This document shows positions 11,190-21,456 of a DNA stretch of 64,000 nucleotides, one piece after another (the stretch's first letter is position 1; the number at the start of each line of letters is the position of its first letter). The DNA is from Gossypium raimondii (Eukaryota; Streptophyta; Magnoliopsida; Malvales; Malvaceae): assembly GCF_025698545.1 (NCBI RefSeq), contig NC_068571.1:40705733-40769732 (forward strand), given 5' to 3'. The notes beneath the pieces are model-generated. The model saw only the letters and a program-made list of their open reading frames with translations, was not told the origin of the DNA and ran no database searches. The position numbers and the translations under genes were made by a program.

Positions 11190-12550
11190 GAGTGCACCAC
11201 TAATTTTCCCATGTTTATATTGAATTTTGTGCAGGAATGCAATTTGAGGCTAAATAGAAGAAAAATGAAACAATTGGGCCAAATTGAAGAAAGAAGCAAA
11301 GAAGGAGGGCCAAAGTAGAATTTTTCCAATATTAATTAGCTGAAAATTTTGTTGACTTAGTGGGAGATTATTTTGGGATTTATTTTATATCATGGAATAT
11401 TTTTTCCTTAATTTTCTATGACTAGTTGGCTCCTAATTTAGTAAAGCCACTAGTATAAATAGAGGCTACATTGTTCATTTATTCATCAATCAAAATATTA
11501 AGCTTTCACCTTTCAATACATTTTCTCTCTTCTTGTCACGAATTCATTTGCTGCCTTTAGTTTCTTTTCCTTCAATTTATAAATTCTTAGTAGCCACCAA
11601 ATTAAGCCATTTGCAATTCCTTTTTAAATTCCCTTTTTATTTTCAGTAGCTTTCCACCCATTTTACCTTATTTAATTATTCCAATACCAATATGCCCCAA
11701 ACCTTAGCCAACTAAACTCATTTTCAGCTTTAGGCTGGAATTAGTCTCGTCAAAACCCGTGAGTTACGAACCCGAGCAATTTAACTCATAAAGTTCCAGT
11801 ACTTATTACTTCTCCGAATTAAGAGTATGATTTTGTCAACTCACAAAGTCAGATCAACATTAAGTCAAAAAAGACGTCGTTTGATTTAGTGTGGTTAGAC
11901 GTACAGTTGGAATTCCGAAAGAAATGTTTCTAATCGGTTTTCTGTGAACACATTGGCGTGCCAAGTGGAGATTGCTGTTTGGTTCTGTCAAGGGAAGTAG
12001 TAACTGGATTTAAATGTCCCACGCGGTTGAAGGCATTGGTTCGAGATAGGCTCTTCTAGAACGCAAAGCTGCCGGAGTTCTAAATCATGAACGTTTCGTG
12101 GTTGTTCGATCGGTAAGGGTTAGTTATTGGACGTTCCATAACTAATTTACACAAGGAAGAGTTGGTGTCCGATGCGTCCTTGGTAGCTATAACTAGCTTA
12201 TTGGAGAAGAGGAGTTCATCTAATTTCGAGGATCGGTTTAAAGACGAGGAAAAATCCGTGCCTAAAGCTGAGCTTATTCTAATTAATTTTTCTTCAAATT
12301 TATTTAACTGCTTTTTATTATTTCATTTTCAACTTTTACTTTTTTACGCGTTTTATTTATTTATTTCAGGTTTTTGATTTTATCCTCCCCCCTAATATCT
12401 TGGGCACGACAACTGCCCCGACATAAATCTGGTCAATAGAGCAACAATTTCAGTAAACCCAGTCTCTGAGGGATCGACCCTACTCCCTATACTGCTTAAA
12501 TTTGCAAAATTAGGTGTAGGTTTATATTGGTGGATTTGACACCCATCAAG
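11190..12550 (+). mobile_element. Retrotransposon-derived block, probably an LTR or leader remnant
   Basis: This stretch looks like the non-coding part of a plant LTR retrotransposon. It starts near GAGAGTGCACCAC, has a TATA-like TATAAATAGAGG at about 11454, and ends with a segment (about 12430-12550) containing a GGGATCGACCCTACT-type motif and TTGACACCCATCA that I associate with plant retroelement ends. Clear terminal repeats, primer site and target duplication were not identified, so the boundaries are approximate and the family is undetermined. No intact coding region lies inside. Confidence 0.5.
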
Positions 12551-12963
12551 ATCGATAACATCTTTAACATATAATGAATCAACAAAGACTTTTTGGTGCA
12601 ATCTTCTTTGCAAATCAAATCTCTTCAAACAAGGAAACTCAATCACATTGAAAGACTTCAAAACTCCTTGCTTGACTTGATTTTCTCCATATATTAACTT
12701 CATTAGAGTATTGCTAAAAATCCTCAAAAATGTTCTTTTAAAAAGTCAAACAATTTTGGTCAAAAAATGCCAACCAAATATGACAAGCTACATTGACTTG
12801 CCAACTAGGATTGCATCTGGTCTATGTAACTAGCAATAACAATTTCCCCTTTTTGCATTTTGATAAAAAAAAACAGCAACACATTTAAAAAAGATAAATG
12901 ATCATCTTCAACATAATACTCCCCATTAATTCAACTATCAAACTATATAAAACAACTACAAAA
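12551..12963. other. Unassigned AT-rich sequence left of element A
   Basis: A minus-strand ORF overlaps this region (12392-12727) but has no family resemblance I recognise. It may be further transposon debris. Element A inserted at its right end. Confidence 0.4.
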
Positions 12964-12968
12964 CGAAC
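12964..12968 (+). repeat. Target-site duplication CGAAC, left of element A
   Basis: CGAAC immediately precedes the TG of the 5' LTR and recurs at 24383-24387 right after the terminal CA of the 3' LTR. This is the 5-bp duplication expected of LTR retrotransposon integration. Confidence 0.9.
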
Positions 12969-15858
12969 TGTAATAGCCCATTTTTGCCCGGGGCCCAACA
13001 AATAAAACAAACCAAATAAATAAAACAAGCCCAAATCAGACCAGCCCAAAACTAAACATAACCCTAACCCACAAACTTAAAAAAAAATTTTAGCCAAAAG
13101 AAAGACAGAAACCCTAGGTGCGCCGCACGCCTCTGCCACCTCTGACACTGTCGCTGCACGCCAGCCACCGCCACCTCCACGCGCATTGCACCCCTCTGAC
13201 ACTTGCAGAGAAAAATCAATTACAAGACCACAGAAGAAACAAATAGCAAAAAGAAAAAAAAATAGAAATTACCAGTTTTGTAAATCGGCTATAAAAGCCA
13301 TGAAATATCAATGTATCTCTTCTTATTCTTTTTCGGACACAAAAAATTGAATACAAAACAACAAATAGTTGACAGATTCAAAAATGTGTTTTTTATGCTT
13401 TTATTTTTCTGCCTTTTTTATTATTTATTTTTTACTTGCGTTTCAAAAAGAAAATAAATACAAAATCAAAAAAGGAGAAGCAGATCTTACCTTTCCTGGT
13501 GTTTACGCCGTCGTGGGGGGGGGGGCCGACGTCGTCGTAGCTGATGAAAGACGACATTTTTGGGATCGGGAGTCGAAAAGGCCAAAAATGACCAATTTTT
13601 ATAATCTCCGGCCACCGTAGACGGCGACGCCGTCGCCGGCGACCGGCGGTCGTCACGGTGGTCAGACGACCCCAACGGCCGGATTCTGGGTCTATTCCAA
13701 AGAGAGAACAGAGAAAAAAGGAAGATTTTTTTTAAAAAGCTATTCAAATGATTTTTTTGTTATGTTTTTATTATTTACAATAGGACCAATACGACGTCGA
13801 TTTGGGCCTAAGCTTCAGGCGCCAAAACGGCGTCGTTTTAATAAACCCGCGCACGACTCGACCCGTTCCAAGGGGGATCCGCGCGTTTACGTTGAATGGG
13901 TTATTTGCAACCATGGTCATTTCGTGTTTATGCTTCTTTTAACTTACTCCCATTTTGTTCATTTTTTTTTAAATTTGGCCACAGAATTTTGTTTGGTTCT
14001 CGATCAAGTCCCTGACCCACCAATGCGCTAAAAAATAGACACGTGTCCGGATTTATTTTTTTGTCCATTTGGTCCTCGAGCTTTTGGCGTTTTTTACCTT
14101 TAGTCCTTATTTATTTATTTTATTATAATTTCACTTTTAAATTTTATTTTATCACTATTTAATCCCTAATCTGCCTAATTTTAATCCTTTTTCTTCTTCA
14201 TATATTCTCATTTTTCTTACTTATTTTAAATTTTATATATTATTTATCTTAAACTGTTTTTATATTATTTTGGGAATTATTTAATTTATTTGATATATTA
14301 TTTATTATGAAGTGCTATATATATATATATATATATATATAACATTTTATCTTAAAATGTCTTATAAATTATTTATATTAGATTTTTCATATATTATTCT
14401 TTTAAATTGTTTTATGTATTGTTTATTTTAAATTGCTTTAAATTATTTATTTCAAACTTTTTTATATTTTATTTATGTCAAAATTTTTGTTTATTTTGAA
14501 ACTTTTTTTATATAGGATTTATTTTAAACTTTTTATTTTATTTTATGTACTTTAAACTATTCTTGTATATTATTTTATACCGTTTGTCCTTGATTGTTAA
14601 TTTGTATTAAAATGATGTACATTGTGTGATTATTGCTATCATGTGAACTATAACTAGCTTGTTCATATTTCCATATTATTGTCATTCATTAACGTATCAT
14701 TTTATTTATAAATTGTTATTTAATGTTCTATTATCATTCCATTTCATTTTATCACTTCAAAAGTTGCGTTCGATTTGTATATATATCCACAATAAACCTT
14801 CCTATTTTATCACTAATAAAACAAATGCACATTGTTTAAGTGTTGTACTCGTCATTATTCAAAAAAGAAAATTTTAAAATAAGACAATATTTCGCGTTTT
14901 GGAAATTCGAGAAATCGTACCTAACTTACGGGGTTTCAATTTTCTCGTTAAACCTAAATAGCAAGATACCCTTTTAAATTATGACTTTTGAATAAGCAAA
15001 ATTTCGTGTTTAGATTCGAGAAGGTCGTACCCTAACTTACGGGGTTTCAATTTTCGCAATAAATCTAAATACACGAAATTTTTTCAAACTTTAATTTTTT
15101 AAACGATCTCGGGAATCAACAAAAGATCGTGTTCTAACTTACGGGACATGATCCCTTTTCTAAACCCGAGATAGTTCAATATCTTTTTAAATAAATAATT
15201 TTTTGACATTTATTCACATATCGGGAATTCGATATGTTGTGTTCAACGCATTGGATATGACATGTTGTTTTCTTGATATGAGGATTTTTCTAAAAAATAA
15301 TAAATGCAATATTCAATGTTTGGAATTTTGAGAAATTGTGCCCTAATGTATTGGACTACGATTTCTTCATCTGACTTAAACAATTGAATATCCTTTTGAA
15401 TTTTATTGCATGAGTTTTTTAAGGACAAGCTCACTTTATAGGATGTGAAATATCATGTCCTAACTCATGGGATATGACATTTTCTCTCTCTGAAATGAGA
15501 GGGTCTTAACATGTAATTTGATTTATACAAGTTTTTTTTTAAAACAAAGGATTGTATTTTAAAACTCTTCAAAGTTTTCAATCTTCAACTCTAAGACACT
15601 AACTAATTAACTAGGTACCAATTTTGGGCGTTACGAGGGTGCTAATCCTTCCTCGTACGTAACCGACTCCCGAACCCGTTTTCTAAATTTTGTGGGCCAA
15701 AATCGTTGTTTTGGTAAAATCAAATCGTTTATTAAAAACAATCATTTTTCGAGGTGGCCCGATCACACCTCATCAAAAAGGATTGGTAGCGGCTCCCATA
15801 TTCGTTTTCATTTTCAAAATCCAAGTTGACCCCGTTTTTGAAAAAAATGGTGTCAACA
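12969..15858 (+). repeat. 5' LTR of element A
   Basis: 2890 bp, beginning TGTAATAGCCC and ending GGTGTCAACA. The left third is GC-rich with several ACGNCGT dyads (13785-13840). The middle is extremely AT-rich with a (TA)n tract at 14322-14341. The right third (14885-15500) is an array of about 100-bp stem-loop modules. ORFs inside are open by chance only. Confidence 0.93.
14885..15500 (+). repeat. Array of stem-loop modules in the 5' LTR of element A
   Basis: About six degenerate modules of 90-110 bp. Each has a central CTAACTTACGGG-like motif (14927, 15030, 15137 and weaker copies at about 15250, 15340, 15455) flanked by inverted arms. One example is TTTCGTGTTTAGATT pairing with AATCTAAATACACGAAA around the second module; another is GATCTCGGG with CCCGAGATA around the third. 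The same array occurs at 23405-24010 and, in opposite orientation, in the LTRs of element B. Confidence 0.75.
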
Positions 15859-15880
15859 ACTTGGCGACTCCGTTGCGGAC
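15859..15880 (+). other. Primer-binding site of element A
   Basis: ACTTGGCGACTCCGTTGCGG starts directly after the 5' LTR. TGGCGACTCC is complementary to a tRNA 3' end of the form GGAGTCGCCA. I recall Ogre elements being primed by tRNA-Arg; I did not verify which tRNA fits here. Confidence 0.75.
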
Positions 15881-16489
15881 CAAAATAAGAGAGTTAAGCC
15901 ACAAGTTGATTATTTTTTGTCTTTTTGTAAAAAAATGAAAACTTGATTTAAATATACGATCCTTTCGTTGCATTTCATCCGTCTTTATTATGGAATTCAT
16001 CATTGTGGTTTATAATTGCTATGTTAGTTTAAGTTGTGGTATCTTTCTGCACATTGCATTGCATGACCGTTGGTCACACCCTTTTAAGTGAGAGCGAGAA
16101 ACTAGTCCTTCGTGAGGTTTTCACCTCCGTGCAGGATAGTGGATCGCTTTCAGGATACATTCGTACCTATGTCTTCGTGAGATTTTCATCTCCGTGCAGC
16201 CATAGAGAAATGTATTCCCCTGAATCAAACTCGGTTCGTATGAGTCTATAATGAGTGAGGATCGAGGAATCTGTCTATTCGGGTACTTCAACTTTAGAAC
16301 CAAACCACATGTAGAAGACCTTAGGAGCCTACCCTAGGTAAAACCACGCCAAACCCTAGTAATCACCCGAATAGGTGCTTTATTTGTTTCTTTCTTACTT
16401 ACTTTTGTTTTGTACTAACCCGTTTCGTTTTGTTTCGGTTATGATTGCATTGTATTACATTGCATTTTTCATCAAATAGAAAAGATATG

Positions 16490-16861
16490 TTGATTCACGT
16501 TCAAGTATCTAAATAGAGAGCTTGTCATAAGAAAATGAGTTTCTTGATAAAATAGAAGACAATGCGGTTGTTCGAATATGGTCCGAGAAAACATAACGAG
16601 GGAAGGGTGATAGTCTGGTGAATGAGTACACAACTTTACCTCATTGCCCGAAGACTCAAGCTAACGAAGACTATTCGAGAGTCGCTAACGCCAACTTTCT
16701 TAAAGAAGCCAATGAGCATTACGAGGATGAGTGAACAATTGGTCGCGACTTGGATCAAGCAAAAAGGAGATAGAGGAGGTGCCCCTTTGAAGAGTTTTCG
16801 AGATTCAATTTTAACATATGGATTTGAGGAAAAGGATCGATGTCTTTACTTCGAGTATTAG
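16490..16861 (+). pseudogene. ORF1 remnant of element A
   Basis: Fragments in more than one frame match the extra ORF found upstream of gag in element B: a segment around 16525-16620 corresponds to the B region at 56613-56470, and 16690-16830 (SEQLVATWIKQKGDRGGAPL) corresponds to the B sequence around 56080-56030. Most of the middle and the coiled-coil part are deleted. Upstream (15881-16489) is the untranslated leader with two related repeats of a GTGAGGTTTTCACCTCCG type. Confidence 0.75.
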
Positions 16862-17039
16862 GATAAGGTCGTATATGTAAATATCTGTTTTATGTAAAGA
16901 GATTTGTTTTCTAGAAAAGTTGTTCTAATAGAATTGAATCAAGATCAACGCCTCTTTTTGCATTCATGCATCAACATTACATTTCATTGCATACAATAAA
17001 TTTCCTAAAATCCAAAAGTACGTCGAGTTTAGAACTCTA

Positions 17040-17228
17040 GTATAGAGCCTGATGGATGATAAAGAATTAGAATTCTTTGAATGTATCGATGGTTCAGAAG
17101 GTAAAGATGTTTGTGCCTTTGAAGAAGGAACTAAAAAAACTATCAGGAATTTGTTTCTACATCCCTAGAGGCGTTCTAAACAACTGGACTGTGGAGGAAA
17201 TTCTTGTGTTTTTTAGGACCAGTTCAGA
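17040..17228 (+). pseudogene. gag and protease C-terminal remnants of element A
   Basis: MDDKELEFFE-like coding at about 17048 corresponds to the C-terminal part of B gag. A few codons later the sequence jumps to GVLNNWTVEEI, the end of the B protease region (about 50880). Everything between, more than 1 kb, is deleted. Coding ends at the predicted donor GTAATATTC at 17229. Confidence 0.7.
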
Positions 17229-17449
17229 GTAATATTCAGAACACTCTTATTGCTCTAAGCTTGGGAGCAATAGAAAACCCTTTTGTGAAAAAGACACATG
17301 TCCACTATTTTTATTTCAACGAAATGCATCTTTGTGTCTTATTTTGGCAAATGTTCTCTTGTTCCTTCCATTTCATTCATACCCATACCACACAAATAAT
17401 TATCCTTTGATTCATTGGTTCTTTGAGTCTTCTTTCGTTCCTATAACAG
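17229..17449 (+). other. Predicted intron of element A
   Basis: GTAATATTC donor and CCTATAACAG acceptor, identical in type and position to those of element B (50831-50565). The intron separates the protease end from the start of the reverse transcriptase part. Prediction from sequence only. Confidence 0.6.
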
Positions 17450-17760
17450 GTTTCTAGATATCAATGATATGAGCGACACTACTATTGACTCTGAACTTTC
17501 TTTTGAGTAAGATATGTGTCTAGAGGAACCTCAAGACTTCGAAGATGATCGAGACTGTAGCTGATCTCTTGATTTGTTAAGGATGGTAGAGCAAGTCGAA
17601 AAACATATCCTACCTTAAAAAAATCAGTTGGAAATCGTGAGTTTAGGAGAAGAGAAAGAGGTGAAAATCGGAGCCTGTGTCACTATAGAGATAAAGCGAG
17701 ATGTCATTGAGTTACTTCAAGAATTCAAAGATGTTTTTGTATGATCGTACCAAGATATGC
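17450..17760 (+). pseudogene. Pre-reverse-transcriptase remnant of element A
   Basis: This aligns with the B region 50564-50250, including the FEDDRDC, LLRMVEQVEK and LLQEFKDVF segments. There are at least four in-frame stops. The reverse transcriptase fingers/palm and the whole RNase H are missing; the sequence passes directly into integrase. Confidence 0.75.
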
Positions 17761-18900
17761 TTGAGCTACTAAGACGTGGGGACACTTTTGAGGCTAAGAA
17801 GATCTTGAAAGAGGTCAATAAGGGTGTCTGAGGAACACATGCTAATAATTTTGCAATGGCCAAGCAAATCATGAGATTCGGGTACTGTTGGTCTACCATG
17901 AGAGAGGATTGCATCAGTTATACCAAGAAATGTCATAAGTACCAAATTTATGGAGACAAGATTCATGTGCCTCATTCATCTCTTCATGTTATGACTTTTT
18001 CATAGACTTTCTCTATGAGAGGCATGAATGTCATTGGGCCGACCTCGCCAAAAGCTTCTGGCGGTCATCGATTCATCTTTGTGGTCGTCGATTACTTCAT
18101 CAAATGGGTAGAGGTTGTTTCATATGCCAATATCACAAAGTTAACAGTCAGTAAATTCTTGAAAAAAGAAATCATATGTCGGTATGAAATGCCAAAAAGG
18201 ATCATATCTGACAATGCACTAAATTTGAACAACAGCACGATATCAGAAGTTTACAGTCTGTTCAAGATTAACACCATATCACCCCAAAATGAACAGTACA
18301 GTGAAAAGAGAGAGAGAGCAAAAAAGAAAAAAAGTAAAAAAGTAAAACAAAAAAACAAGAAAATAAAAAACAAAAAAAACTCTACCGGGGCAACTCATTT
18401 CTCATTGTCATATGGAATAGAGGCAGTTTTACCCATCGAAGTTGATATTCCTTCCTTTCGAGTCTTGTCAGAGCTGAAGTTGGATGAAGCAGAATGGATC
18501 CAGGCCCGATATGATCAGTTAAATTTGATTAAAGAGAAAAGGTTGAAAGCTATCCATCATGGTCAAATGTACCAAAAGCGAATGATGCGAGCTCACCAAA
18601 AAAGTTTGCCCTAGAGAATTCGATGAGGGGGACCTGATATCGAAGAATATCATTCCCTTTACAAAAGGACTTTAGAAGAAAGTGGATGCCAAACTGGAAA
18701 GGACATTATGTGGAAAGCCTTATCTGAAGAAGCGGTGATTTTGATCGGAAGGGATAACAAGGACTGGCCTAATCCTATGGGTTCAGATTCAATCAAAGAA
18801 TGTTTCATGAAAAGAAAAGAAAAAAAGAAAAGAAAAAAAGAAAGAAGAACGAAAAAAGAAAAAAGAAAAAGGAGAGGCCAAGGTGAAAACCCGTAAAGGG
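17761..18900 (+). pseudogene. Integrase remnant of element A
   Basis: Recognisable integrase: the N-terminal zinc-binding part (about 17810-17960, stops inside) and a catalytic core from 18021 (GMNVIGPTSPKASGGHRFIF, IISDNALNLNN) lead to a C-terminal part (18390-18610, SYGIEAVLPIEVDIPSF). The two catalytic aspartate regions are visible, but the stretch that would hold the catalytic glutamate is replaced by an A/G-rich run (18300-18380). Stops and a frameshift near 18600 break the C-terminus, and a second A/G-rich run lies at 18805-18880. Confidence 0.85.
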
Positions 18901-19789
18901 TGCCTTAAGACCAAATGGGTTTTAAATTGAAAACTCAGGAATGAGCAATTCAAATTTTTTGATCAAAGGTGGGGCATGTGGTAGTCTTGTCCTCTCCGAA
19001 TTAATAATAAGGAGAGATGCTACATCTTGGGGCATCAACAAAGTCTTCTAGGACTTCTAAACACATATCAAGTTCAAAAGGGTCCTCAAGATGTTGGGGG
19101 CAGAAAAGCTCATGCTGTGCTATTTGGGGCACCTATTTCCATTTTATTCATTTTTGTATTTTGGCAAAATACGCCATTTTGATTAATTTATTCTCATTTT
19201 GTATTCTAGTAAAATTTTCTATCTTAATTAATTCATTCATTTCGAGCTTTACTCTCAATAAACTTTATCTTATTCGTTTTGATAATCTTTTTCAAGCATT
19301 TTTCATTGAAGTAACGATTAATGGACTGACAAAATTCAAGCAGAAGGAGTTCTGTATATTACTCTGAAAGCTTCTAAATAGTACGAGGACTTGAAATAGG
19401 GCTATTGTTTAGAACTAACCAACTTAAGGGTTAGAAGCATTGGAGAAAGAATAGTCTAAATTACGTCTATTTCTTTGGTTTTTCTGTTAAAGATACTAGC
19501 TGAACAAGAAGGCATCGGTTATAGAACCTTAATAAATTTCGAGCAATGACAACCTAAGCGATAAAGAGGGATCATTCACGAAAAATGACATTCTGCATTT
19601 ATGCAAATATGTATTCATTCAAATCTAGTTAGGAGAATTTGATTCATTATGATCATGACATCCTAATCACTAGGCATAAATAGGTCCATAAAATGGATTC
19701 TACAGGTCATGTTCCCTAGAGAACAGATCAGCGAAACCACAAATCCTATACCACTAAAGTTACAGTAGAATAGATTAAAGAAGATAGAA
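18901..19789 (+). other. 3' untranslated part of element A
   Basis: Non-coding region downstream of integrase, matching the corresponding region of element B (45850-47110), for instance around the TGCTGTG/GGCACC segment near 19110-19130. No ORF of note. Confidence 0.6.
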
Positions 19790-21330
19790 GATCTTGTCTT
19801 CCTGTACCGGCAGCGAAGCAGATCGAAGACACCAGCCTAACCTCCCTAAGTTTGCAGTGGTGCAGATTGAAGATAGCAGATCTTATCTTCCTGTATTGGC
19901 AGCGAAGTGGATCGAAGATAGCAGATCTTATCTTCCTATATTGACAGCGAAGTAGATCGAAGATAGCAAGTCTTGTCTTCTTGTATTGGCAGTGAAGTAG
20001 GTCGAAGATAGTAGATATTGTCTTCCTGTATTGGCAGCAAAGTAGATCAAAGATTGTAGATCTTGTCTTCCTGTATTGGCAGCGAAGTAGATCGAAGATT
20101 GTAGATTTCGTCTTCCTATATTGGCAGCAAAGTAGATCGAAGATAGCAAGTCTTGTCTTCCTGTATTGGCAGCGAAATAGACTGAAGATAGTAGATCTTG
20201 TCTTCCTGTATTGGCAGCGAAGTAGGTCTAAGATAGCAGATCTTGTCTTCCTGTATTGACAGCGAAGTAGATCGAAGATTGTAGACCTTATCTTCCTGTA
20301 TTGGCAGCAAAGTAGATCGAAGATAACAAGTCTTGTCTTCCTGTATTGGCAGCGAAGTAGACTAAAGATAGCAGATCTTGTCTTCCTGTATTGGTAGCGA
20401 AACAGGTTAAAGATAGCAGATCTTGTCTTCCTGTATTGACAGAGAAGTAGATCGAAGATTGTAGATCTTGTTTTCCTATATTGGTAGCGAAGTAGATCGA
20501 AGATAGCAAGTCTTGTCTTCTTGTATTGGCAGCAAAGTAGACTAAAGATAACATATCTTGTTTTCCTGTATTGGCAGCAAAGTAGGTCGAAGATAGCAGA
20601 TCTTATCTTCTTGTATTGGCAGTGAAGTAGGTCGAAGATTGTAGATCTTGTCTTCCTGTATTGGTAGCGAAGTAGGTCAAAGATAGCAGATCTTGTCTTC
20701 CTGTATTGGCAGCGAAGTAGATCGAAGATTGTAGATCTTGTCTTCTTGTATTAGCAGCAAAGTAGATCGAAGATAGCATATCTTGTCTTCCTGTACTAGC
20801 AGTGAAGCAGATCGAAAACTAGTCCTATCTCCCTGAGCAGCAGTGGAGTAGGTTGAAGATTGTATATATTGTCTTCCTGTATTGGCAGTGAAACAGATCG
20901 AAAGCTGGTCCTGTCTCTTTAAGCAGTAGTGGAGCAGATCGAAGACGACGAATCTTATCTTCCCAAGGTAGTAAGGAATCAGATTTAAGCCACTGGTCCT
21001 ATCTCCCTGAGCAGCAGTGGAGTAGGTTAAAGATTGTAGATATTGTCTTCCTGTATTGGCAGTGAAACAGATAAAAAGTTGGTCCTGTCTCCCTAAGCAG
21101 TAGTGGAGCAGATCGAAGACTACAAATCTTATCTTCCCAAGTTAGTAGGGAAGCAGATTTAAGCCACCAGTCTTATCCCCCTGAAGTAACAGTGGGGCAG
21201 ATTGAAGATACAAGTCTTATCTCCCTGAAGTTGCAGTGGAGCAGACTAAAAACACAAATCTCATCCCCTGAAGTTGCAGCAGAGTAGATTGAAGTCATAT
21301 CTCTCTAAAGATGCAGTGGAGTGGATCAAA
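19790..21330 (+). repeat. Tandem array of 45-bp units in element A
   Basis: About 23 head-to-tail copies (19790-20820) of a 45-bp unit containing TCTTGTCTTCCTGTATTGGC, AGCGAAGTAG and ATCGAAGATAGCAGA. A further 0.5 kb holds longer diverged units with TCTCCCTGAGCAGCAGTGG. Neighbours four units apart are often more alike than adjacent ones, suggesting amplification in 180-bp blocks. Because 45 is a multiple of three, long minus-strand ORFs of a 15-residue repeat appear; I regard these as a by-product. Confidence 0.92.
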
Positions 21331-21431
21331 GCAACAAGATGTAATAGACTGGAGCAGTACCAAGAAGTTAAGACTCGGCAAGACCGGGCAAAACTTGTCT
21401 TTCTTAAAAGTCTTTGCTCTGTTCTCGTTAC

Positions 21432-21456
21432 ACAACAACGAGCAAAGAGGGGCAAC
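21432..21456 (+). other. Polypurine tract of element A
   Basis: GAGCAAAGAGGGGCAAC directly precedes the 3' LTR. Element B has the same tract (GAGCAAAGAGGGGCAGC on its strand) before its own 3' LTR. This is the plus-strand primer for reverse transcription. Confidence 0.75.

Noticed and set aside
19928-20554. Minus-strand ORFs of a 15-residue repeat (SSIYFAANTGRQDL type)
   Set aside because: The 45-bp tandem repeat is a multiple of three, so any stop-free frame stays open; orientation is opposite to element A and copies have stops.
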